From NCBI RefSeq assembly GCF_000332195.1, contig NZ_KB235922.1, positions 2,825,322 to 2,889,321 of the forward strand: a stretch of 64,000 nucleotides of DNA, written 5' to 3'. Shown piece after piece: positions 1 to 9,899 of this stretch. The stretch is from Pleurocapsa sp. PCC 7319 (GTDB taxonomy: Bacteria; Cyanobacteriota; Cyanobacteriia; Cyanobacteriales; Xenococcaceae). Numbering within the stretch: position 1 is the first letter of the stretch; every line of letters starts with the position of its first letter. The position numbers and the translations under genes are program-made. The notes under the pieces are model-generated. The model was not told the origin of the DNA, searched no databases, and worked only from the letters and a program-made list of their open reading frames with translations.

Positions 1-726
1 TGGTGTCAGGGTTTTGGAGAAGTAGATGGAAAACCTCGCTACTGTGGTATCAATGGTATGAGTGAAATTGCCAAGTATTTGGCGAAAAATTTGGATGTTC
101 ATACCAGCACTAAAATCATTGAGTTTAGCTACGAAAAGAAATGGCTGATAGGAACCCAGAGCGAGCGACAATATCAAGGAGATATGCTAGCGATGACTTC
201 TCCCATACCCGAATCTCTGTCTTTACTAGATGCTTCTTTTATACCTCTACCTTTGGAGATTAGATTCTCTTTAGAACAAATTGAATACGATAGCTGCATT
301 GTTGTTTTAGCTCTGTTAGAAAAACCTAGTAATATTCCTGCGCCAGGAGGGATAAGTTTAGAAGATGATTCTTTAGTTTGGTTGGCGGATAATCATCAAA
401 AAGGAATTTCTCCTGACGGTTATGCGATAACTCTTCTTGCCACTCCTAAGTTTAGTGATTACTATTGGGATAGTGATGATGTCGAAATTGTCTATAAATT
501 AGTTACCGCAGCAGCCGATTACTTAGATTCCCCCGTAATTAAATATCAGGTGCATCGCTGGCGTTATAGCTCGCCTAAGACTTTTTATAATGAATCTTGT
601 TTGGGGTTATTAGAATTGCCTTTGGTAATGGCAGGAGATGCCTTTGTTGACCCCACATTAGAAGGATCAGTAATGTCAGGCATGGCTGCTGGAGAATTAA
701 TCTGTCAAAGGTTTAGAGTTTATTGA
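1..726 (+). CDS. FAD/NAD(P)-dependent amine oxidase-like protein (5' end outside window)
   Basis: The reading frame is open from base 1, so the first ATG inside the window (58) is internal and the N-terminal FAD-binding Rossmann segment lies upstream of the window. The visible part (about 241 residues) begins in a segment reading RYCGINGMSEIAKYL, typical of the renalase-like amine oxidase/FAD oxidoreductase family. The C-terminus has a GDAFVDPTLEGSVMSG stretch, like the FAD-contacting end of that family. Substrate is unknown. Family placement is from recalled motifs and is moderately sure; the 5' truncation is certain. Confidence 0.7.
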   Translation, partial: WCQGFGEVDGKPRYCGINGMSEIAKYLAKNLDVHTSTKIIEFSYEKKWLIGTQSERQYQGDMLAMTSPIPESLSLLDASFIPLPLEIRFSLEQIEYDSCIVVLALLEKPSNIPAPGGISLEDDSLVWLADNHQKGISPDGYAITLLATPKFSDYYWDSDDVEIVYKLVTAAADYLDSPVIKYQVHRWRYSSPKTFYNESCLGLLELPLVMAGDAFVDPTLEGSVMSGMAAGELICQRFRVY

Positions 727-734
727 CGCTCCCG

Positions 735-809
735 TCGCTAAAGCGATGAATTCTTGTATCACCCCAAATTAACTAGATGAGGTCGCGTCTTTCGAGGAAA
801 CCTCGAAAG
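735..809. repeat. Two small hairpins downstream of the oxidoreductase, possible IS200/IS605 end remnant or terminator
   Basis: TCGCT-AA-AGCGA (735-746) and a perfect 9-bp stem CTTTCGAGG-AAA-CCTCGAAAG (789-809) lie between the oxidoreductase stop and the leuC stop. An imperfect outer stem (GTCG...TCTT with AAGACGAC) extends the second. Neither is followed by a good T run, so a terminator role is uncertain. The sequence around 730-750 resembles, from memory, the DNA that flanks cyanobacterial IS200/IS605 copies; that is inference only. Confidence 0.4.
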
Positions 810-867
810 TTTAAGACGACCGTGAGAACAACAAATGTAGAAAACACATCCCCCTCTAAGAAAGGTA

Positions 868-2268
868 TTATATTTCCCGTACATCAGCAACTTTACCTTT
901 AATTGCTGCGGCTACTACCATTGCAGGACTCATCAAGAGAGTTCTACCAGTGGATGAACCCTGGCGACCTTTGAAATTACGGTTAGAAGAGGAAGCACTA
1001 ATCTGATCTCCTTCGAGCTTATCAGGATTCATTGCCAGACACATGGAACAGCCTGGTTCACGCCATTCAAATCCAGCTTGTTCAAAGATTTTATTTAAGC
1101 CTTCGGCTTCGGCTTCTTGCTTGACTCTTTCTGAACCCGGAACCACAAAAGCTTTAACTCCCGATGCTACATGATTTCCCTGAGCTACCTTGGCTGCTTC
1201 ACGCAGGTCACTGATCCTACCATTGGTACAGCTACCAATAAAACAGACATCTATTTTCGTTCCTTTAATGGGCTTGCCGGGAGTTAGTTTCATGTAGCGA
1301 TAGGCTTCTTTGGCGATCGCGCGCTCGTCTTGAGGTAAGTCATCAGCAAGAGGAATTGGATCGCTAATCCCCAATCCCTGTCCTGGAGTAATCCCCCAAG
1401 TTACTGTAGGTTCGATTTCAGCAGCATCAAACCTTACCACATCATCATATACAGCATTATCATCACTACGTATACTTTGCCACCACTTAACTGCTTGGTT
1501 CCAAGCTTCTCCTTGGGGTGCAAAATCTCGATCTTTGAGGTAAGAAAATGTAGTTTCATCGGGGTTGATATAACCACAGCGCGCTCCACCTTCTATTGAC
1601 ATATTGCAAACGGTCATTCGTTCTTCCATGCTCATAGCCTCAAAGGTAGTACCAGCAAATTCGTAGGCATAACCCACCCCACCTTTGACACCAAGCTGAC
1701 GAATAATATGAAGAATTACATCTTTAGCAAAAACACCGTGAGATAGTTGACCATTAATTTCAATTTTGCGGACTTTAAGTTTAGTCAGAGCAAGGGTTTG
1801 GGAAGCAAGAACATCCCTAACTTGAGAAGTGCCAACTCCAAAAGCGATCGCCCCAAATGCACCATGAGTCGAGGTGTGGGAATCACCGCAGGCAACAGTC
1901 ATCCCAGGTTGAGTTAAACCCTGCTCAGGAGCTATAACATGCACTATGCCTTGTTTACCAGAGCCAACATTATAAAACCTAATGCCATAATCTTTGGTAT
2001 TTTGTTCCAAAGCTTGCATCATTTCTTCTGCTAAGACATCCACAAAAGGGCGAGCTTGATTTTCAGTGGGAACAATGTGATCGACTGTAGCCACTGTTCT
2101 CTCGGGAAATAAGACTTGAAGATTCCTTGATCGCAGCATGGCAAAAGCCTGAGGACTGGTTACTTCATGAATTAAATGTAGACCAATAAATAGTTGAGTT
2201 TGACCGGAGGGTAATGTGCCCACGGTATGTAAATCCCAAACTTTATCAAACAATGTTCCCTGACTCAT
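868..2268 (-). CDS. leuC: 3-isopropylmalate dehydratase large subunit
   Basis: Isomerises 2-isopropylmalate to 3-isopropylmalate in leucine synthesis, as a heterodimer with LeuD, in the cytosol. The 466-residue length is normal. The aconitase-family signatures are present: [15 protein letters not shown] near residue 127, FIGSCTNGR and [13 protein letters not shown] with the cysteines that bind the [4Fe-4S] cluster. leuD is not next to it, as is common in cyanobacteria. The ATG start leaves a 185-bp gap to the divergent DEP gene. Identification is secure. Confidence 0.97.
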   Translation of the reverse strand: MSQGTLFDKVWDLHTVGTLPSGQTQLFIGLHLIHEVTSPQAFAMLRSRNLQVLFPERTVATVDHIVPTENQARPFVDVLAEEMMQALEQNTKDYGIRFYNVGSGKQGIVHVIAPEQGLTQPGMTVACGDSHTSTHGAFGAIAFGVGTSQVRDVLASQTLALTKLKVRKIEINGQLSHGVFAKDVILHIIRQLGVKGGVGYAYEFAGTTFEAMSMEERMTVCNMSIEGGARCGYINPDETTFSYLKDRDFAPQGEAWNQAVKWWQSIRSDDNAVYDDVVRFDAAEIEPTVTWGITPGQGLGISDPIPLADDLPQDERAIAKEAYRYMKLTPGKPIKGTKIDVCFIGSCTNGRISDLREAAKVAQGNHVASGVKAFVVPGSERVKQEAEAEGLNKIFEQAGFEWREPGCSMCLAMNPDKLEGDQISASSSNRNFKGRQGSSTGRTLLMSPAMVVAAAIKGKVADVREI

Positions 2269-2453
2269 ATAACCAATTGCTGCTGATGAACTTTATAGAT
2301 ATCCGTAATTTATTTTACATTTTTTATATTAAGTGCAACCTAAAGTTGTCTATGCTTAATATTCTTAATGTGTAAATAGTTGAGGATATTAGGGGCATTC
2401 TAAAATCGTACCAACTAATTCACAGTTTAATATCAAGTTTTTTAATTGACAAA

Positions 2454-2909
2454 ATGTCCTATCAAGATGAAAAAGTTCCTAGTATGCTGCTTTATGCCTG
2501 TTATCAAATACCTTTTGAGCAAGCAGATACTTTAATTGACAATTGGTTGAGAGAAAATCCCCAAAAGTCGAGCTTAAACCTATACAATTTGATTAGTAAG
2601 GGAAAAATTATAGTTAAAAATGGATTTCTTTACGAAATCCCTCCATTATCTTTAAAAGAAGCTCAATCACTAGCTCTTGAACTACAGGCAGATAATGGAG
2701 TGGAAATTAAAAATCGTTGGTATAATCTGAAACTTTATCGACAATGCTTTATTGGTTCGGAATTGGTAGATTGGCTTACAAAAACTAAAGGGATTACCAC
2801 CGAAGAAGCGATCGCTTTAGGTCAAAATTTATTTGAATATCAGTTAATTAAACACGTTCATGAAGATCATGACTTCAAAAATGAGTTTTTATTCTATCGT
2901 TTTTGCTAG
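2454..2909 (+). CDS. DEP-domain protein
   Basis: A 151-residue protein with a C-terminal DEP domain (about 75-151), recognisable from GVEIKNRWYNLKLY, the CFIGSELVDWL core, the EEAIALGQNLFEY helix and the ending FLFYRF. DEP domains mediate membrane or protein docking in signalling proteins. The N-terminal 70 residues, containing ACYQIPFEQADTLIDNWL, match nothing I recognise. No catalytic domain is attached, so it is probably an adaptor; that is inference. It is divergent from leuC and convergent with ftsH across a bidirectional hairpin. Confidence 0.8.
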   Translation: MSYQDEKVPSMLLYACYQIPFEQADTLIDNWLRENPQKSSLNLYNLISKGKIIVKNGFLYEIPPLSLKEAQSLALELQADNGVEIKNRWYNLKLYRQCFIGSELVDWLTKTKGITTEEAIALGQNLFEYQLIKHVHEDHDFKNEFLFYRFC

Positions 2910-2960
2910 ATCTGAATTTAGCTTGAGTATTTTAATTTAAGACCCTTATTGAAATTAAAA

Positions 2961-2985
2961 GCAGTACTCGAAGTAGGAGTACTGC
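2961..2985. terminator. Bidirectional intrinsic terminator between the DEP gene and ftsH
   Basis: Perfect 9-bp stem GCAGTACTC (2961-2969) / GAGTACTGC (2977-2985) with a 7-nt loop. A T-rich stretch follows on the plus strand (CATTTT) and on the minus strand (TTTTAATTT). It sits between two converging genes ending at 2909 and 3026, where a shared terminator is expected. Confidence 0.75.
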
Positions 2986-3025
2986 CATTTTAAAAGTCTA
3001 AATTAGCTAACAAGATGAGTTTAAC

Positions 3026-4876
3026 CTAGGCCAAAGTTGCCATTTTCACATCGTTATTAGCCAAAATATCTTGTAATTCATCGGCTTCAACAGTTTCTTT
3101 TTCGATTAACATTTCTGCTAAACGGTCAAGAATATTACGATTGTCTAGTAAGACTTTCTTAGCACGACTGTAGGCTTGATCTACATAGTTACGAACTTCT
3201 TCATCGATCGCTGCTGCGGTTTCGTTAGAAAAATCCCGATCAGAAGCGATATCACGACCCATAAAGACATTTCCATTTTGACGGCCTAAAGCTACGGGAC
3301 CCAAGCGATCGCTCATGCCAAAGCGAGTTACCATCTGACGAGCTACTCTAGTAACCTGTTGCAGGTCGTTGGAAGCCCCAGTAGTCACTTCTTCTTCACC
3401 ATAGATAATTTCTTCTGCCAAACGACCACCTAAAGCGACTGCCATTTGGTTTTGTAGATAAGAACGAGAATATAAACCAGACTCCATACGATCTTCGCTT
3501 GGGGTAAACCAAGTTAAACCACCAGCACGTCCACGAGGAATAATACTAATTTTTTGTACAGGGTCATAGTCTGGCATTAATGCTCCAACTAGAGCGTGAC
3601 CCGCTTCATGATAAGCAACAAGCTCTTTGCGTTTTTCGCTCATGACACGGTTTTTCTTCTCTGGTCCAGCCATCACGCGATCAATCGCGTCATTAACTTC
3701 ATCCATTGAGATTTCAGTTAAACTGCGACGAGCAGCCAAAATCGCGGCTTCGTTAAGCAAGTTAGCTAAGTCGGCACCAGTAAACCCGGGAGTACGACGA
3801 GCAACTTTATTTAGATCTACATCTTTGGAAAGAGTCTTACCTCTAGCATGTACATTGAGAATTTCCTGGCGACCTGCATAGTCAGGACGATCAACGACTA
3901 CTTGACGATCAAAACGACCGGGACGCATTAAGGCTGAGTCTAAAACGTCGGGACGGTTAGTGGCAGCAATCATGATGATCCCCGTATTCCCCTCAAAACC
4001 ATCCATTTCAGTAAGTAGCTGGTTAAGAGTTTGTTCTCGCTCATCGTTACCACCGCCTAAACCAGCGCCACGTTGACGACCTACGGCATCAATCTCATCA
4101 ATGAAGACAATACAAGGTGCATTTGCCTTAGCTTGTTCAAACAAGTCTCGGACACGGGAAGCACCCACACCAACAAACATTTCAACAAATTCTGAACCTG
4201 AAATGCTAAAGAAAGGTACTCCAGCCTCACCAGCAACAGCTCTGGCTAAGAGAGTTTTTCCTGTCCCAGGAGGACCAACAAGTAGAACGCCTTTAGGAAT
4301 TTTAGCCCCAATTGCTGTAAAGCGATCGGCGTTTTTGAGGAAGTCTACCACCTCAGTAAGTTCAAGCTTGGCTTGTTCAATACCAGCGACATCGCCAAAG
4401 GTTACTTGAGTTTTCGGCTCCATTTGGACTCTGGCCTTAGATTTACCAAAGTTCATGGCTTGGGAACCAGGACCACTTTGTGCTCTTCTGAGAAGAAAGA
4501 ACAATCCAACTAACAGCAAAATTGGGAATAAAAGGCTACTCAAGGCTCTAAACCAGAAACCTTCATCATTCTGAGGCAAAATGGCAATATCGACACCATT
4601 ATCGCTCAGGATATCAATCAACTGCGGGTCATTAGGGAGATTAACTAAAATAGGTGTACCTTCACGGTCGATGACCTGCGCTTTAGTGCGATCGGCACTA
4701 ATTTTGACAGTTTCTATTTTATTACTCTGAACTTCGTCGATCAACTTGCTATATGCCCAAGTTTGACGCGCTTGAGGTTGTTTATCTAAAAAGGCAGTAC
4801 CTAAAGCAACTACCACTATGGCCAACAAGACATATAGCCCAGCGTTGCGCCATTTTTTGTTATTATCTTTACTCAC
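3026..4876 (-). CDS. ftsH: ATP-dependent zinc metalloprotease FtsH (FtsH3-like)
   Basis: Membrane-anchored AAA+ protease. In cyanobacteria FtsH hetero-oligomers degrade damaged photosystem subunits and regulators. Transmembrane helices lie at about 12-30 and 108-128. The Walker A GPPGTGKT is at 201-208, Walker B FIDEID at 258-263, the second region of homology at about 304-324, and the zinc site HEAGH at 423-427. The 616-residue length and N-terminus ([14 protein letters not shown]) closely recall Synechocystis FtsH3, the shared partner in FtsH1/3 and FtsH2/3 complexes. The start is GTG, with GGGAG about 10 nt upstream. FtsH3 identity is by recalled similarity; FtsH itself is certain. Confidence 0.96.
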   Translation of the reverse strand: MSKDNNKKWRNAGLYVLLAIVVVALGTAFLDKQPQARQTWAYSKLIDEVQSNKIETVKISADRTKAQVIDREGTPILVNLPNDPQLIDILSDNGVDIAILPQNDEGFWFRALSSLLFPILLLVGLFFLLRRAQSGPGSQAMNFGKSKARVQMEPKTQVTFGDVAGIEQAKLELTEVVDFLKNADRFTAIGAKIPKGVLLVGPPGTGKTLLARAVAGEAGVPFFSISGSEFVEMFVGVGASRVRDLFEQAKANAPCIVFIDEIDAVGRQRGAGLGGGNDEREQTLNQLLTEMDGFEGNTGIIMIAATNRPDVLDSALMRPGRFDRQVVVDRPDYAGRQEILNVHARGKTLSKDVDLNKVARRTPGFTGADLANLLNEAAILAARRSLTEISMDEVNDAIDRVMAGPEKKNRVMSEKRKELVAYHEAGHALVGALMPDYDPVQKISIIPRGRAGGLTWFTPSEDRMESGLYSRSYLQNQMAVALGGRLAEEIIYGEEEVTTGASNDLQQVTRVARQMVTRFGMSDRLGPVALGRQNGNVFMGRDIASDRDFSNETAAAIDEEVRNYVDQAYSRAKKVLLDNRNILDRLAEMLIEKETVEADELQDILANNDVKMATLA

Positions 4877-5434
4877 TCTGAAAGTCTCCCTTAGCTGAAG
4901 ATCAAGAATCTTATTAAGTAATCGTTATGTTTATTTTAGCGAGCGTTAACCTGTCATTCTTAAAAGATTCAACGGGCTAGAAGAAGATTTGTGATTATTT
5001 GCGGATGTTTTCTCAGTCTGGCTGAGTTTGCTCTAAACAAATAATATCTTCTTGCATTTCACCATTAACTCTAAAATGACGGTTGTTTTAGAAAACTAAT
5101 ATCTATCACTCTATGTAACTTAGTCGTTGTTAACTTATGTTAACGTTTCTCAGGAAATATTTACCAACAAATTGCTTAAAAATTCAGAAAAAAAATTTGC
5201 TAATCTTTTGTTTGGCACTAAAACCCGATTCATTAAAGTACTCTCTTCTAAACTTTCCTCTAATAATAATTTTAAATTTTACAAGAAGAGGGCAATCGCT
5301 TAAGCTACTGTTATTCAACAAAGGTAGCCTAGAGACGAATTACCCTCCAGATAATTTCCGATTTTTTGTCTACAAACGAAACGCTAACTATCGAGCTTCA
5401 AGGGAAACATTGAAAACGACAAATTAAGGCTCGG
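4877..5434. other. Intergenic region, no supported gene
   Basis: AT-rich spacer upstream of ftsH and downstream of the ParB-like gene, which is transcribed toward it. The only open frame (5137-5427, plus strand, 96 codons) has a poor lysine/leucine-rich composition and no recognised similarity. The ftsH promoter should lie in the right-hand part near 4880-5000, but I cannot point to a convincing -35/-10 pair. Confidence 0.5.
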
Positions 5435-5929
5435 TTAGGAGCGAACTAAACTCCAACCTCGTGTACACTTTATTTTTCCTTGGATTACCGTATTTAGATA
5501 TTGCAACCTGATACCGTACTTAGCTCCTAATTCTTTGGCTGTACAATATTCGGATAGATTTCTTTTTTCATTCTTCCAGTTATAGCTGTGTTGATATAGA
5601 TAGCTATCATTTTTCGGGACAGACGTTTTCACTGTCGTTGGTGGAGTCAGTTCTAGTGACGAATGCTCAATCAAGATGACTTGAGCAGATAAGTTACCAA
5701 TTTCTGGGTTAGAAGCAGCCAAGTTCAATCGTTTCTTGCCATCCTTTACTTTCAACTCCTTCATTCCAAATCGACTTTTGACACCATCATTAGTAAAAAT
5801 TATGGGAGCAGTAACACCAAACTGTAACAGGCTTGACGCTAATTCAGGGTTGCTATAGTTTTCGGTTGGAACTAAAAGGGCTAAATCTTTTAATTTGGCT
5901 TGATAGGTAATATTTTTCATGGTTAGCAT
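5435..5929 (-). CDS. Small ParB/sulfiredoxin-like protein with a C-terminal putative DNA-binding module
   Basis: 164 residues. Residues about 12-90 follow the layout of ParB-like domains: a polar start (LVPTENYSNPELASSL), a FGVTAPIIFTNDG strand-turn, then VKDGKKRLNLAA at 61-72, matching the DG-x-RR-x-xAA core. The last 32 residues (133-164) contain GIRLQYLNTVIQGKIKCTRGWS, which resembles small modular DNA-binding motifs attached to homing endonucleases (NUMOD type). No partner parA is nearby. Either of two in-frame ATGs (5929, 5920) could start it. Both domain calls are pattern inferences. A standalone ParB-like regulator is the best guess. Confidence 0.5.
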   Translation of the reverse strand: MLTMKNITYQAKLKDLALLVPTENYSNPELASSLLQFGVTAPIIFTNDGVKSRFGMKELKVKDGKKRLNLAASNPEIGNLSAQVILIEHSSLELTPPTTVKTSVPKNDSYLYQHSYNWKNEKRNLSEYCTAKELGAKYGIRLQYLNTVIQGKIKCTRGWSLVRS

Positions 5930-6959
5930 ATCTCTGTGACGATAGGTCGTGTAGGCATGTCAGCAAGTTTCTCAGTCAGTGGGCTTTAGCTTACTTAGCT
6001 GGTAGACTTGAATATACTTCGACTATAGAGATGTAGTTACTATTCAGAGGGAGCTTGAAATAAGGTTCCTGACAGGATTCACTTGAGTAAGCATCATTTG
6101 GCTGGGAGCAAAAATAATTTTTCGACCAAGACGATGATTTGAATATACGACTGTCTACTAGGGTCTAGATTTATATTCCTGGTTAACAAAAATTGCAGTC
6201 CAAAAACCTTATCACTTATGAACTATTCTCAATAAACAGTATATTAACTAGGTTATTTTATTCATCTCAGCAATTTTACTCATCCGTAATTTCACTGATC
6301 TTTGACCAATTTAATAAAATTTACTAATCCCTTGGCTAGAATTTATCAACGAATTTGACTACAGTATAATTACTTAGTTATCTTGAGTTAATATTTATCA
6401 TTTAGTTTAAAAGACTTCAAGTTATCGATTTTAAGCTAAATGAGGCAATTTAAGCAATAATCAAGAAATCAAAAGCATATATTGTGGTTTTTAACATCTA
6501 TATTCAGTCAAACATCAACATAAGAATGATTTATTCTGATTATTCGATTTGATTCGTTTTTTTTCATTAAAGAAATTATTTGATATTTTATATTGAATAA
6601 ATTTTCTAAAACGTAATTCTTTGACAATTAATTTAATGACGGCAACAAGTTAGTAATAATAAGTAATTCAAAAGATAAATAACTAGTGATTTTTTTCTGG
6701 TTCCTATACCAGACAATAAATTCTGATATCACTGTGTGTATTTTTTTTTAACTAAAATTTTTATCCTAATGTTTTCAGCTAATTGTCAATTTAAATATTA
6801 ATTAACAAAAATTAAACTGTTATTGGACTCAAATATAGCTAACTAAGCTTAAAATTGACCTCGTTTAGCAACAAAATCTTCAAAATATTCGACTTAAAAG
6901 TTTAGTAAGTGTAATTACATGTTTTTAACAACTTTCTTAATCAAATTATCGAAATAATT
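5930..6959. other. Long AT-rich non-coding stretch
   Basis: About 1 kb with no open frame worth reporting on either strand. The left 150 bases are less AT-rich than the rest, which is close to homopolymeric A/T in places. I see no tRNA, rRNA or clear palindrome here. It contains the upstream regions of the ParB-like gene (minus) and the hybrid kinase (plus), so regulatory elements are likely but not identifiable by eye. Confidence 0.5.
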
Positions 6960-9275
6960 ATGAGGTTCAAGAAGAAGATAAAACAATTAAAAGAGCGTAA
7001 AAATAAGCTATTTTTAGATAAAAAGACTATTCCTCTGGGGTTGGTTATAATAATCCCCTTTATTCTTAATATTGTGACTACAGTCAGCATAATAGAATAT
7101 TTTTCTGTTGACAAAGAACAAAAAAATATCGACAAGATCGATAGTATCGTTAATAAATCTTCAGCCAGTATCAGAGATCGTGTCTTTTTATACCTGTATA
7201 ATTATTTAGAAACGAATCATACTATTCCTCGTGAGCAAAAAACTCAACTTCTTCCCCAAACTGTAAATAGGTATTTGCAACAAATTGATGTCGGGTTTTC
7301 AGCTACGGCTATAATCATCGATAAAAATGGTTCAATTATTGCCAGTAACCACGGACAGCAGGATAAGATGTTGTCCACGGCAACTCAAGATATTTTGACC
7401 GCTCTTAACCAGCGATTCAGCAATTTGTCGGATATTGAGGATGTTCAGCAGATTAGTTTTGGGGAAAAGCAACAGCGTGTTCTGGGACAGATAACTCCTT
7501 GGCGAGATGATGAACTGGGTTTCGATTGGCTGGTAATCGTGACGATTCCTGAATCTGAGTTAAGTATTTATTCACAAGCGGAGCCAAATAAACAGAGATT
7601 GAGATATTTGGTTTATTTATTGCCAGCTAATTTTTTGGGAATCGTAATCTACGTTTGGATCACCTTGGGGATTAAAAATTTAAGTAAAACAGCATCGGTT
7701 CTTGCCCAAGGGAAATCTAGCTTCTCATTGAGCGATACTCCTATAACAGAATTTAAGGTGTTGGTGCAATCCTTGAGACAATTGGCTAGTCAATTACAAC
7801 TAAATAATCAGCGAATAACTGAATTAGACCCGAGAATCAATATCAATTATGAATACAATTCTTTGTTGGCGGATATGAGCCATGATTTGCGATCGCCTTT
7901 GAATGCTATTTTGGGATTTGCCCAGATTATGGAAAAGGAATCGTCGATGACGCGATCGCAACAAGAAAATCTGGCAATTATTAATCGCAGTGGCAAACGC
8001 TTGTTATCGGTTATTAACGATGTAGTAGATCTATCTAAACTGGAAACTAACCGCTTGATTTTAGAAGAGAATAGTTTTGATTTTCCTCTCTGGCTAGACA
8101 GTATGGAAAAGAGCATTAAGTTCCAAGCTCATAATCAGGGCTTAGAATTTTCTCTAATTAGACATGGCACTTTGCCTCAGTATATTTGTTTGGATGAGCG
8201 CAGATTACGTCAAGTTCTGACTAATTTGATTGATTATTCTCTGAGATATACTCAAGCAGGAGAAGTAGTTGTTAGAGTTGCTTGTATCGCTACTACTGTA
8301 AACTCTGTTCTATCAGTCAAACCAAAATCCTCAGAAAAGCTCAACATTTATTTTGAAGTAGAAAATACGGATTTTCCGATTACTCCTGAAGAACTAGAAA
8401 CTTTGTTTGTTCCTTCGACTAGAGCTTGTCAAAACCGAAAATCACCTGAAGGCAGTTTTCTAAGTTTACCCATTAGTCATCAATTAGCCCAGTTAATGGG
8501 AGGGGACATTACTGTCAGTACAAATAACAATTTAAAACAGGGTATAACCTTCAGGTTGGATATTGAGACTGAAGCAATTATTAAGCAGGAATTAAAGATT
8601 CCGTCTGCTCCTCAAAAAATTATTGGTTTGGAACCAAATCAGACAGAGTATCGAATTTTGATCGTAGACGACTCTAAGACTAATCGCCAAATCATGGTGC
8701 AGTTACTTGAACCAGTGGGCTTTAAAGTCCAAGAGGCATCTAACGGCAAAGAAGCAGTAGATATATGGTTGCGTTGGCAACCTCACATGATTTGGATGGA
8801 CATTAGAATGCCGATTATGAATGGTTATGAGGCAACTGAGCAAATTAGATCTTATCCTCAAACAACAACAAATACGCTGATTGTGGCACTGACCGCTGGA
8901 ACTTTAGAGGAAGAGAAAAAGCTATTTCAAGCCGCCGGATGTGACGATTTTGTTGGTAAACCATTCACAGATAGCATCATTTTTGATAAAGTTGCTCAGC
9001 ACCTGGGGGTACGGTATATTTACGAACCAATTCCTTGCTCAACCACAAGCAATTTCAAATTTACAGCTAATGCTCTCAAAATGATGTCCAGTGAGTGGTT
9101 GAGCCAAGTAGAACAAGCAGCATTATCCCTGGATAAGAATTTACTTAGTCAGTTAATACAAAAGATTCCCCCAGAACACACTGATTTAAGGCAAGCACTG
9201 CAAACGCAGGTTGATAACTTTGATTTTGATAAAATTCTCGATTTAGTTATACAAAGCATGATTAGACACCAGTAA
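6960..9275 (+). CDS. Membrane hybrid histidine kinase with a degenerate ATP-binding domain
   Basis: 771 residues. There are two membrane helices (about 24-44 and 215-238) around a periplasmic sensor region, a linker, and a HisKA domain with an intact H-box SHDLRSPLNAIL (His308). A HATPase-like domain spans about 375-540, and a receiver domain at about 562-680 has DD at 570-571, Asp614 and Lys667. A C-terminal helical tail is typical of cyanobacterial hybrid kinases. The ATP-binding motifs are eroded: the N box reads NLIDYSLRYT (Asn replaced by Tyr426), G1 reads NTDFP (469-473) instead of DTGxG, and G2 reads GSFLSL (498-503) instead of GTGLGL. It may not autophosphorylate. No partner regulator is adjacent. 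Confidence 0.88.
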   Translation: MRFKKKIKQLKERKNKLFLDKKTIPLGLVIIIPFILNIVTTVSIIEYFSVDKEQKNIDKIDSIVNKSSASIRDRVFLYLYNYLETNHTIPREQKTQLLPQTVNRYLQQIDVGFSATAIIIDKNGSIIASNHGQQDKMLSTATQDILTALNQRFSNLSDIEDVQQISFGEKQQRVLGQITPWRDDELGFDWLVIVTIPESELSIYSQAEPNKQRLRYLVYLLPANFLGIVIYVWITLGIKNLSKTASVLAQGKSSFSLSDTPITEFKVLVQSLRQLASQLQLNNQRITELDPRININYEYNSLLADMSHDLRSPLNAILGFAQIMEKESSMTRSQQENLAIINRSGKRLLSVINDVVDLSKLETNRLILEENSFDFPLWLDSMEKSIKFQAHNQGLEFSLIRHGTLPQYICLDERRLRQVLTNLIDYSLRYTQAGEVVVRVACIATTVNSVLSVKPKSSEKLNIYFEVENTDFPITPEELETLFVPSTRACQNRKSPEGSFLSLPISHQLAQLMGGDITVSTNNNLKQGITFRLDIETEAIIKQELKIPSAPQKIIGLEPNQTEYRILIVDDSKTNRQIMVQLLEPVGFKVQEASNGKEAVDIWLRWQPHMIWMDIRMPIMNGYEATEQIRSYPQTTTNTLIVALTAGTLEEEKKLFQAAGCDDFVGKPFTDSIIFDKVAQHLGVRYIYEPIPCSTTSNFKFTANALKMMSSEWLSQVEQAALSLDKNLLSQLIQKIPPEHTDLRQALQTQVDNFDFDKILDLVIQSMIRHQ

Positions 9276-9354
9276 CTCAACCCTCAGCACAGTTAAATCC
9301 TCGCCAAAACAGGAAAACACGATGAGCCCCTTTACAGTCGAGAACATATGTATT

Positions 9355-9843
9355 TTAGCTAGTTGGCGAGAAGCCCCACATCTCTATTACGACAGCAATG
9401 AGTGTGGGATGAATCGCCAGTAATAGACTAGCTATAGGAGAATCTTGATTTTCTATATATTTTCTCAGTGTTGAAATAGTAACTCCACCACATGACGCGA
9501 GAAAGTAGCTACTATTCCAAACCACTTTCTTTTTATAGTATGTTTTCTCTAGTTCTGGTAAAAATTCTTGCCTCAGCTTACGACTAGAAATACTTTTAAG
9601 GCTATTAACCAGTTTGCTTAATTGTATTGCTGGGTGGTATTGAAAAAGCAAGTGTGCGTGGTCACTCTCTGCGTTGAACTCAACGATTTTGCCGTCAAAT
9701 TTATCCAACAAAGATTCCCAGATTTCATGAAGCCTATCTATCATTGGCGCAGTCAAAACTTTACGTCTGTATTTGGTTGTTAAAACTAAATGAGCTTTTA
9801 AATCAGATACAGAACGCCCTCTTGATACAAAATCTTTCTTCAT
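9355..9843 (-). CDS. tnpA: IS200/IS605-family Y1 transposase TnpA
   Basis: Single-strand transposase of the HUH/Y1 class. The HUH motif is DHAHLL (His62, His64) and the nucleophile is Tyr129 in TLRKYIENQ. Its 162 residues are slightly longer than usual: the last 25 residues (IASLLLAIHP...) read through the element's left-end hairpin, so the coding frame overlaps the transposon end. It is divergent from tnpB, 56 bp away, the arrangement of IS605 rather than IS608. All catalytic residues I can check are intact, so it may be active. Confidence 0.93.
   Translation of the reverse strand: MKKDFVSRGRSVSDLKAHLVLTTKYRRKVLTAPMIDRLHEIWESLLDKFDGKIVEFNAESDHAHLLFQYHPAIQLSKLVNSLKSISSRKLRQEFLPELEKTYYKKKVVWNSSYFLASCGGVTISTLRKYIENQDSPIASLLLAIHPTLIAVVIEMWGFSPTS
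9365..9418. repeat. Left-end hairpin of the IS605-type element
   Basis: Outer stem GGCGA (9365-9369) / TCGCC (9414-9418) and inner stem CCCACA (9375-9380) / TGTGGG (9403-9408). It overlaps the 3' end of tnpA. Y1 transposases recognise subterminal hairpins of this kind. The exact cleavage site cannot be fixed without an empty-site comparison. Confidence 0.6.
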
Positions 9844-9899
9844 GAATAGGTGGAGATAAATATGTTAATATCAGTGTATCAAAATAAACAACTCTAATT

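Noticed and set aside
5137-5427. 96-codon plus-strand frame
   Set aside because: Poor composition, no ribosome-binding sequence, no family resemblance, and it lies in the spacer upstream of ftsH.
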